Shown piece by piece: positions 57,999 through 64,000 of a DNA stretch of 64,000 bases. Location of the stretch: assembly GCF_021991875.1 (NCBI RefSeq), contig NZ_JAHLKR010000019.1:248001-312000 (forward strand). Reading direction: 5' to 3'. The stretch comes from Mycetohabitans sp. B8. Lineage in GTDB: Bacteria; Pseudomonadota; Gammaproteobacteria; Burkholderiales; Burkholderiaceae. How positions within the stretch are numbered: position 1 is the stretch's first letter; every line of letters starts with the position of its first letter. The position numbers and the translations under genes are program-made. A model generated the notes under the pieces. The model saw only the letters and a program-made list of their open reading frames with translations. It had not been told where the DNA came from and searched no databases.

Positions 57999-59120
57999 TC
58001 AGACGCCGGCTTCGAACGCCGCCGCCGCGCGCCGCAGCCGGTCGTTGACCGCGGCCCACTCGGCGGTCGCCGGCAATGGCTCGATGAAGATACGCAGCAC
58101 GTTCGCGCCGTCCAACTCGCGCAGCATCCGGTACAGTTCGCGCGCATACACATGCGGATCGTCGGGCGCGGCGACAAACTGCAAGTTGGGCCGCGCACGC
58201 AACGCCTTGGCCTGTGGCAGGCTGGCGCGCGCGATGACCGCCAGTCGTTCATGCGGCGCATGGGCGGCGACCTCGCACAGAATCGCCTCGAGCGGCAGCA
58301 ACGCGAGCGGCGTGCGCGGCGCATAGTGAGCCTTCAGCGTGCCGGAGGCGCGCGGCGCCGTGGCATCGCTACCGTCGGGCAGCCGCGGCGCTGCGCCGAG
58401 CACGTCGGCGAGCTGCTGCGGGGTGATCCGCCCAGGGCGCAGCAATGCCGGAAAGCCACGCGACAGGTCGATGATTGTCGACTCGATGCCGACATCGCAT
58501 GCACCACCGTCCAGTACGTGCACGCTGTCGCCAAACTCGTCGCGCACATGCTGTGCAGTCGTCGGACTCACATGGCCGAACTTGTTCGCGGACGGCGCGG
58601 CCACGCCGCCGTGGCCGCGCTGCAAGTCGGAGAACGCGCGCAGCAACGCCTGCGCCACCGGATGCGACGGACATCGCAGCCCGATCGAGTCTTGCCCGCC
58701 GCTCACCGCGTCCGGGATCGCGTCGGCTCGCTTCAGGATCAACGTCAATGGCCCGGGCCAAAACGCATCGATTAAGCGACGTGCGTCCGCCCCCAGCGTA
58801 CGGACCCAGCCACCAGGATCGTCACCTGGCGCCAAATGGACAATGACGGGATGGGTCGCAGGCCGGCCCTTGGCTGCGTAGATGCGCGCCACGGCCTGTG
58901 GATTGCGGGCATCCGCGCCCAATCCGTACACTGTCTCGGTCGGGAACGCAACCAGTTCGCCGGCGTCCAGGCGGCGCGCGGCGGCATCGATCGCGGCCGG
59001 CGCCGGCCACCCGCGCGTCGGCGCGTCGCTGCCGGCAGACATCGGCGTTGGCGCATCACTGTCAGCAGACGTCGGCGTTGGCGTGCCGCGCCCGTCGTTA
59101 CGTTGCCGGGTGCCGTTCAT
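57999..59120 (-). CDS. tsaC: L-threonylcarbamoyladenylate synthase (Sua5 type)
   Basis: Makes threonylcarbamoyl-AMP for the t6A37 tRNA modification. It is 373 residues, with the YrdC domain (AFPTETVYGLGADARN, KGRPATHPVIVH, APSANKFGHVSPT) joined to a C-terminal Sua5 domain (RASGTLKAHYAPRTPL). The N-terminus has an extra 35-residue Ser/Asp/Thr/Pro-rich stretch with two similar SADSDAPT/SAGSDAPT units. ATG 59120 overlaps the purK stop in a TAATG arrangement, so it is the last gene of the purine-linked operon. The frame upstream of 59120 is not conserved. Confidence 0.94.
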   Translation of the reverse strand: MNGTRQRNDGRGTPTPTSADSDAPTPMSAGSDAPTRGWPAPAAIDAAARRLDAGELVAFPTETVYGLGADARNPQAVARIYAAKGRPATHPVIVHLAPGDDPGGWVRTLGADARRLIDAFWPGPLTLILKRADAIPDAVSGGQDSIGLRCPSHPVAQALLRAFSDLQRGHGGVAAPSANKFGHVSPTTAQHVRDEFGDSVHVLDGGACDVGIESTIIDLSRGFPALLRPGRITPQQLADVLGAAPRLPDGSDATAPRASGTLKAHYAPRTPLALLPLEAILCEVAAHAPHERLAVIARASLPQAKALRARPNLQFVAAPDDPHVYARELYRMLRELDGANVLRIFIEPLPATAEWAAVNDRLRRAAAAFEAGV

Positions 59121-60370
59121 TAGAGTGGGATATGCAAAAGGCGCGCGCAATCGCGCGCGGCCGCCCGGGCTTCGTCCAGCGTCAGCGCAGTCAGCGTCAG
59201 ATGGCCCATCTTGCGCCCGACGCGGGCTTCTTCCTTCGCGTACAGGTGCAGGTGCGCACCCGGTATCGCGGCAACCTCGTGCCATGGCGGCACACGCGGC
59301 GTCTTGTCTGCAAACCACACATCACCGAGCAAATTCAGCATGACCGCGGGCGAATGCTGGCGCGTGCAGCCCAGCGGCATGCCCGTCATCGCGCGTACCT
59401 GCTGCTCGAACTGGTTCGACACGCACGCATCGATCGTATAGTGGCCGGAATTGTGTGGCCGAGGCGCCATCTCATTGGCCACCAGCGAGCCGTCCTTTAA
59501 CACAAAGAACTCCACGCACAGTACACCAACATAGTCTAATTGTGCCGCAATCGACAGCGCCGCAGCCTGCGCCCGCTCGATGAGCGCCGCATCCGCACCT
59601 GGCGCCGGCGAGATCGTCTGCGACAGAATGCCGTTAAGATGGATATTCTGTGCGACTGGAAACACCACCGTCGTGCGGTCCGCGCCGCGCGCGACGATGG
59701 CCGAGATCTCGTACGCGAGCGGCAGCCGCTGCTCGAGTACGCACGCGACGCCGCCCAGCGCCGCATGCGCGGCGCGCACCTCGTCCGGGTTGCATACGCT
59801 CATTTGCCCCTTGCCATCGTAGCCGAGCCGCGCGGTCTTCAGGATGCCCGGCAGCACCGCCGCCAGGGCCTCATCGGACAGGGCCTGCAGCGCGGACGAC
59901 GACTCGATCACCACGTGTGGTGCGACCGGTACGCCGGCCTGCTCGATCCAGCGCTTTTCGGCGATACGGTCCTGCGCGATGGCAACGCACTGCGCAGACG
60001 GACTTACGCAGGTGGTGCGCGCCAGCCAGTCCAAGCTGGCAGCGGGCACATTCTCAAACTCGGTCGACACCGTCGCGCACAGCCGTGCCATTTCAGCGAG
60101 CGCCTCGCGATCGTCATACGCGGCACAAAGATGGCGGTCCGCAACGCCGCCCGCCGGACAGGTCATCTGCGGATCCAGCACGGCGACACGGTAGCCCATC
60201 GCCTGCGCGGCAAAACAGAACATGCGGCCGAGCTGGCCGCCGCCGATCATGCCTAGCCATGCGCCCGGCATGATCGGCGCGCGCGGATAGGCGGCTGCGC
60301 CGAATGTGGGCGAGCCGGCACGCACGGCGGAGGAAGAACCCGCATTCACGGGTAAACAAGCGTCTGTCAT
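59120..60370 (-). CDS. purK: N5-carboxyaminoimidazole ribonucleotide synthase
   Basis: ATP-grasp enzyme of 416 residues that makes N5-CAIR from AIR, bicarbonate and ATP. The N-terminal domain starts at [20 protein letters not shown], followed by the ATP-grasp ([51 protein letters not shown]) and the C-terminal NLLGDVWF. It has some 25 more N-terminal residues than usual; ATG 60370 is a conservative choice. It follows purE and ends in a TAATG overlap with sua5. Confidence 0.94.
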   Translation of the reverse strand: MTDACLPVNAGSSSAVRAGSPTFGAAAYPRAPIMPGAWLGMIGGGQLGRMFCFAAQAMGYRVAVLDPQMTCPAGGVADRHLCAAYDDREALAEMARLCATVSTEFENVPAASLDWLARTTCVSPSAQCVAIAQDRIAEKRWIEQAGVPVAPHVVIESSSALQALSDEALAAVLPGILKTARLGYDGKGQMSVCNPDEVRAAHAALGGVACVLEQRLPLAYEISAIVARGADRTTVVFPVAQNIHLNGILSQTISPAPGADAALIERAQAAALSIAAQLDYVGVLCVEFFVLKDGSLVANEMAPRPHNSGHYTIDACVSNQFEQQVRAMTGMPLGCTRQHSPAVMLNLLGDVWFADKTPRVPPWHEVAAIPGAHLHLYAKEEARVGRKMGHLTLTALTLDEARAAARDCARLLHIPL

Positions 60371-60463
60371 CTTGTCAGGATAATTAGATCGGCGGCTGGG
60401 CCCCTGGGACACACAGTTCAATGCCGAGGACGCTGCCAGCGCCTCGACCTGCGGCGCTTAGCG

Positions 60464-61036
60464 TCAGTCTGCCGGCAGCACCATCGCCCGCGCGGCGTCG
60501 TTCTGGCGCACGCGGAACGCCGCGAGCTTGGACGCAAAGCCGTCCGCGTCGACCGGCGCGCCGGCGCTGCCCGTGCTCGCGAGCAACGCAACGGCGAACA
60601 ACGCGGCATTGGCCGCGCCGGCCTCGCCGATCGCAAACGTCGCGACCGGCACGCCTTTAGGCATCTGCACGATCGAGTGCAGCGAGTCTACACCCCGCAG
60701 GTACTTGCTCGCCACCGGCACGCCGAGTATCGGCACCGTCGTCTTGGCCGCGAGCATGCCCGGCAGGTGTGCAGCGCCGCCCGCGCCGGCAATGATCGCG
60801 CGCAACCCACGCGAACGCGCCGCTTGCGCATACTCGAACATCTCATCGGGCATCCGGTGCGCGGACACGACGCGTGCCTCGTAAGGCACGCCGAACTCAC
60901 GCAGGATCGCCACGGCGTGCTGCATCGTATCCCAATCCGATGACGACCCCATAACCACGCCAACCAGCGGGCTCGGGTGACTGTGCACACCGCTGGACTG
61001 TGCTGGCTGCTTTGCTAGCTGCTGAACTTCATTCAT
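60464..61036 (-). CDS. purE: N5-carboxyaminoimidazole ribonucleotide mutase
   Basis: Converts N5-CAIR to CAIR in purine synthesis. It is 190 residues. The core begins [14 protein letters not shown] and continues [49 protein letters not shown] and [14 protein letters not shown], all typical of the class I PurE. The first 25 residues are less conserved. It lies 12 bases downstream of the purC stop and is followed by purK after 93 bases. Confidence 0.97.
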   Translation of the reverse strand: MNEVQQLAKQPAQSSGVHSHPSPLVGVVMGSSSDWDTMQHAVAILREFGVPYEARVVSAHRMPDEMFEYAQAARSRGLRAIIAGAGGAAHLPGMLAAKTTVPILGVPVASKYLRGVDSLHSIVQMPKGVPVATFAIGEAGAANAALFAVALLASTGSAGAPVDADGFASKLAAFRVRQNDAARAMVLPAD

Positions 61037-61048
61037 TGCGCGCTTCCG

Positions 61049-61945
61049 TTATCTATGCAGCGGCTGGCCCGTGAGCCGCTCGAGGGCTTCGCGGTATTTC
61101 GCCGCGGTCTTGTCGATCACCTCGTGCGGCAGCTTCGGCGCCGGCGGCACCTTGTTCCACGGCTGCGCGTCCAGCCAATCGCGCACGAACTGCTTGTCGA
61201 ACGACGGCGGGTTGGTGCCGACCTGGTATGGGTCCGCAGGCCAAAATCGCGACGAATCGGCGGTCAGCACCTCGTCCATCAGGTACAGCTTGCCGTCGTC
61301 ATCAAGCCCGAACTCGAACTTGGTGTCCGCGATGATGATCCCGCGCGTGGCCGCGTAGTCCGCGGCCGTCTTGTACAGCGAGATGCTGATGTCGCGAATG
61401 CGCGCGGCCAGCTCGGCGCCAATACGCTGCTCGACCTCAGCAAACGTGATGTTCTCGTCATGATGGCCGATGTCCGCTTTCGCTGCCGGCGTGAAGATCG
61501 GCTCCGGCAGTCGTTGCGCGTTCTGCAGGCCCGCCGGCAGCGCGACGCCGCACACCGAGCCGCTGGCCTGATAGTCCTTCCAGCCGCTGCCGGCAAGGTA
61601 GCCACGCACCACCGCCTCCACCAGGATCGGCTGCAGGCGCCGCACCACTACCGCACGGCCGGCGACTTGCGGCACCTCGTCGGGTGCGACGACACTTTCC
61701 GGCGCCACGCCGGTCAAGTGGTTCGGCACCACGTGCGCAAGCTTATCGAACCAAAAGTTGGCCATTTGGTTCAGCACGCGCCCCTTGTCCGGAATCGGCT
61801 CGCCCATGATCACGTCGAACGCTGACAGGCGGTCAGTCGTCACAATCAGCAACTTGTCGTCGCCGACCGCATAATTGTCGCGAACCTTGCCGCGGCCCAG
61901 CAGCGGCAGCGACTTTAGCGTGGATTCATAGAGCACAGAGGGCAT
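61049..61945 (-). CDS. purC: Phosphoribosylaminoimidazole-succinocarboxamide synthase
   Basis: SAICAR synthetase of 298 residues. It joins CAIR with aspartate, ATP-dependent. The N-terminus reads [41 protein letters not shown] and [20 protein letters not shown] are the standard motifs. ATG 61945 is used; the frame to 61984 lacks similarity. It precedes purE, and the two probably share a transcript with the aldolase and pyruvate-kinase genes only if the GC-rich hairpin upstream does not stop transcription. Confidence 0.97.
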   Translation of the reverse strand: MPSVLYESTLKSLPLLGRGKVRDNYAVGDDKLLIVTTDRLSAFDVIMGEPIPDKGRVLNQMANFWFDKLAHVVPNHLTGVAPESVVAPDEVPQVAGRAVVVRRLQPILVEAVVRGYLAGSGWKDYQASGSVCGVALPAGLQNAQRLPEPIFTPAAKADIGHHDENITFAEVEQRIGAELAARIRDISISLYKTAADYAATRGIIIADTKFEFGLDDDGKLYLMDEVLTADSSRFWPADPYQVGTNPPSFDKQFVRDWLDAQPWNKVPPAPKLPHEVIDKTAAKYREALERLTGQPLHR

Positions 61946-62035
61946 CGTCGGGTCCCAGAAAGTGGAAAAGCCGTTCCGCAGCAATGCGGGAACGGCGTGT
62001 ATTGTAAACCGTGCGCGGCACGGCGCCGCGCCGCG

Positions 62036-62058
62036 GGGCCGGCAACACGCGCCGGCCC
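62036..62058. repeat. GC-rich hairpin between fba and purC
   Basis: GGGCCGGC-N7-GCCGGCCC forms a perfect 8-bp stem with a 7-base loop, 14 bases after the aldolase stop. There is no T-run, so its role in termination is doubtful, but it may slow or divide transcription between fba and purC. Confidence 0.5.
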
Positions 62059-62071
62059 GGCTGGCGGCGAA

Positions 62072-63136
62072 TTAGCGCACCACTTGCTTGAGCGCGCCCG
62101 ATTTGTATTGCTCGGCGATCTTGTCCAGCGGCAACGGCTTGATCTTGCTGGCCTGCCCTTCGCAACCGAATTGCCGATAACGCGCCAGGCACACCTTCTT
62201 GGCCGCTTCGCGCGCCGGCTTCAGGTAGTCGCGCGGGTCGAACTTGCTCGGGTTCTCGACGAAATAGCGGCGGATCGCACCGGTGATCGCCAGCCGCAAG
62301 TCCGTATCGATATTGATCTTGCGTACACCGTGCTTGATGCCTTCCTGAATTTCCTCGACCGGCACGCCATACGTTTCCTTCATATCGCCGCCAAACTCGC
62401 GGATCTCCGCCAGCAACTCCTGCGGCACCGACGACGAGCCGTGCATCACCAGGTGCGTGTTCGGAATCCGCGCATGGATTGCCTTGATCCGATCGATGGC
62501 AAGAATGTCGCCTGTCGGCTTTTTCGTGAACTTATAAGCGCCATGGGACGTCCCGATCGCGATGGCCAGCGCATCGCACTGCGTCGCGCGCACGAAGTCG
62601 GCCGCCTGCTCGACGTCGGTAAGCAGTTGCTCACGCGTCATCGTCCCTTCCGCACCATGGCCGTCCTCCTTGTCACCCTTCATCGTCTCGAGCGAACCGA
62701 GCACGCCAAGTTCGGCCTCGACCGTTACGCCGATCGCGTGCGAGAACTCGACCACTTGTCGCGACACTTCGACGTTGTACTCGTAGCTGGCGACCGTCTT
62801 GCCGTCGGCCTGTAGCGAGCCGTCCATCATCACGCTGGTAAAGCCGCTGCGGATCGCCGCCATGCAGACCGCCGGCGATTGTCCGTGATCCTGGTGCATC
62901 ACAATCGGCAGATGCGGATAGGACTCGACCGCCGCCTCGATCAGATGGCGCAGGAACGCTTCACCCGCATATTTGCGCGCACCCGCCGACGCCTGCATGA
63001 TCACCGGCGCATTCGCCTCGTCCGCGGCCGCCATGATCGCCTGCACCTGCTCAAGGTTGTTGACGTTGAACGCCGGCAATCCGTAGCCGTTTTCAGCCGC
63101 GTGATCCAACAGTTGACGCATCGATACGAGAGGCAT
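62072..63136 (-). CDS. fba: Fructose-1,6-bisphosphate aldolase, class II
   Basis: Zinc-dependent aldolase of 354 residues that splits fructose-1,6-bisphosphate. It starts [20 protein letters not shown], with [21 protein letters not shown] (zinc His and catalytic Asp), [37 protein letters not shown] (a zinc His), VMHGSSSVP and [12 protein letters not shown]. It is the Calvin-cycle-type or Fba type found in many proteobacteria. The pyk-fba-purC order is normal for Burkholderia. Length is normal. Confidence 0.97.
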   Translation of the reverse strand: MPLVSMRQLLDHAAENGYGLPAFNVNNLEQVQAIMAAADEANAPVIMQASAGARKYAGEAFLRHLIEAAVESYPHLPIVMHQDHGQSPAVCMAAIRSGFTSVMMDGSLQADGKTVASYEYNVEVSRQVVEFSHAIGVTVEAELGVLGSLETMKGDKEDGHGAEGTMTREQLLTDVEQAADFVRATQCDALAIAIGTSHGAYKFTKKPTGDILAIDRIKAIHARIPNTHLVMHGSSSVPQELLAEIREFGGDMKETYGVPVEEIQEGIKHGVRKINIDTDLRLAITGAIRRYFVENPSKFDPRDYLKPAREAAKKVCLARYRQFGCEGQASKIKPLPLDKIAEQYKSGALKQVVR

Positions 63137-63305
63137 GTTTCACTCCTTCAATAAGAATTCTTCCCGGCACTGGCCGCGCTACCGTGGGCCGCGCGCATCC
63201 GTGTTGCGCCGCACGCCGCGCGCTGCCTCGGATCGGACGCTGTCGCATCGGTCATCCATCGGCCATTATTGTACGTTGACTGGGACGCGTCCAGCGGCGA
63301 AAACC

Positions 63306-64000
63306 TCAGACGATGTCGCCCACTTTGACGATCTTCAGCGTATTGGTACCGCCAGCCTGTCCCATCGGCTCGCCCACGGTCAACACAACAATATCGCCAC
63401 GCACCGCATAGCCGTTCTTCACCAGCACCTCGAGCGCCTGCTGTAGCGCCGTATCGCGGTCCAAGCTCGATTCCAGGTGCAACGGCACCACATTGCGGTA
63501 CAGCGCCATCCTCCGCTCGCTGGCCACGCGCGGCGTCAATGCATAGATCGGCACATGCAACCAATGCCGGCTCATCCATAACGCGGTCGCACCCGACTCG
63601 GTCAGCGCAATAATCGCCTTGGCACCCAGGTGGAACGCGGTGAACAGCGCTCCCATCGCAATCGACTGGTCGATGCGGGTGAACGTGCGATCCAAGAAAT
63701 CCTTGTCCAACTCGACATGCTCGGACTTCTCCGCCTCCACGCAAATGGCTGCCATCGTCTCGATGGTCTCGACCGGATACCGGCCGGCCGCGGTCTCCGC
63801 GGATAACATCACCGCATCGGTGCCGTCCAGCACCGCGTTGGCCACGTCCGAGACTTCCGCCCGTGTCGGCACCGGGTTCTGGATCATCGATTCCATCATC
63901 TGCGTGGCGGTGATCACGGTTTTGTTCGCCTCCCGCGCCATCCGGATCATGCGCTTTTGCAGCGCCGGCACCGCCGCGTTACCGACCTCCACCGCCAAAT
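63306..64000 (-). CDS. pyk: Pyruvate kinase, C-terminal half (truncated by window end)
   Basis: The 5' end lies beyond the window. The visible 231 residues carry [20 protein letters not shown], the [20 protein letters not shown] segment (active-site Thr and the K+/Mg2+ ligands nearby), [32 protein letters not shown], and the C-terminal allosteric domain ending [12 protein letters not shown]. It catalyses phosphoenolpyruvate to pyruvate with ATP formation. It lies 169 bases upstream of fba. The frame is open through base 64000. Confidence 0.96.
   Translation of the reverse strand, partial: LAVEVGNAAVPALQKRMIRMAREANKTVITATQMMESMIQNPVPTRAEVSDVANAVLDGTDAVMLSAETAAGRYPVETIETMAAICVEAEKSEHVELDKDFLDRTFTRIDQSIAMGALFTAFHLGAKAIIALTESGATALWMSRHWLHVPIYALTPRVASERRMALYRNVVPLHLESSLDRDTALQQALEVLVKNGYAVRGDIVVLTVGEPMGQAGGTNTLKIVKVGDIV

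Overview
The window reads as a high-G+C chromosome of the Burkholderiaceae. Gene orders typical of Burkholderia sensu lato support this: pyk-fba-purC-purE-purK-sua5, yqgE-ruvX-pyrR-pyrB-pyrC'-plsC, rmlBACD, groES-groEL behind a CIRCE operator, and a BpeAB-OprB-type efflux operon divergent from its TetR regulator. Between well-kept housekeeping blocks lie many frameshifted, truncated or fragmentary genes and insertion-sequence scraps. That suggests a lineage under reductive evolution, such as the fungal-endosymbiont genus Mycetohabitans. The species assignment is inference.

Region by region. (1) 1-11.2 kb is a surface-polysaccharide (O-antigen) cluster. It holds the end of a Wzy/WaaL-type membrane protein, two GT2 glycosyltransferases, a WbpM-type 4,6-dehydratase, a WecA/WbpL-type initiating sugar-phosphate transferase, an SDR epimerase, and the dTDP-L-rhamnose genes rfbBACD. 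Debris of IS3 and IS66 elements separates the last set from the rest. (2) 11.6-21.9 kb is housekeeping: apaH, plsC, the pyrimidine block with an inactive-looking dihydroorotase, ruvX, yqgE, an eroded stretch, rubredoxin, a divergent ThiD-like protein, and groEL/groES. (3) 22-28.1 kb has a Fur-boxed TonB siderophore receptor, a frameshifted secreted Ala/Pro/Ser-rich protein, glutaminase, and an L,D-transpeptidase-like protein. (4) 28.1-34.2 kb is a gene graveyard: MFS fragments, a frameshifted LysR regulator, an EAL-domain pseudogene and a sugar-kinase remnant, with one intact MFS transporter among them. (5) 34.3-44.1 kb has a GH15 glucoamylase-like enzyme, an outer-membrane efflux lipoprotein, a two-gene ABC exporter, a zinc-uptake operon znuACB with candidate Zur sites, and an EmrB/QacA-type MFS pump. 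(6) 44.5-51.6 kb is the RND tripartite pump and its TetR repressor, with a perfect AcrR-like operator. (7) 51.6-58 kb has a small membrane ORF, an unknown secreted protein, a QseBC-type two-component pair, a PBP4-type DD-peptidase and a GDSL esterase lipoprotein. (8) 58-64 kb is Sua5, purK, purE, purC, class II aldolase and the C-terminal part of pyruvate kinase.

The strongest regulatory signals are a consensus CIRCE overlapping a near-consensus sigma-70 promoter for groESL, an AcrR/BpeR-type 11-bp-arm inverted repeat at the efflux locus, a Fur box at the siderophore receptor, and two 11-bp direct repeats resembling Zur half-sites upstream of znuA. I saw no rRNA, tRNA, CRISPR array or intact insertion sequence. 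I found no convincing wholly new multi-gene system. The most unusual items are the non-canonical enzymes (PyrC', the ThiD-like protein), the His-Ser hexanucleotide-repeat tail on ZnuC, and the density of pseudogenes.
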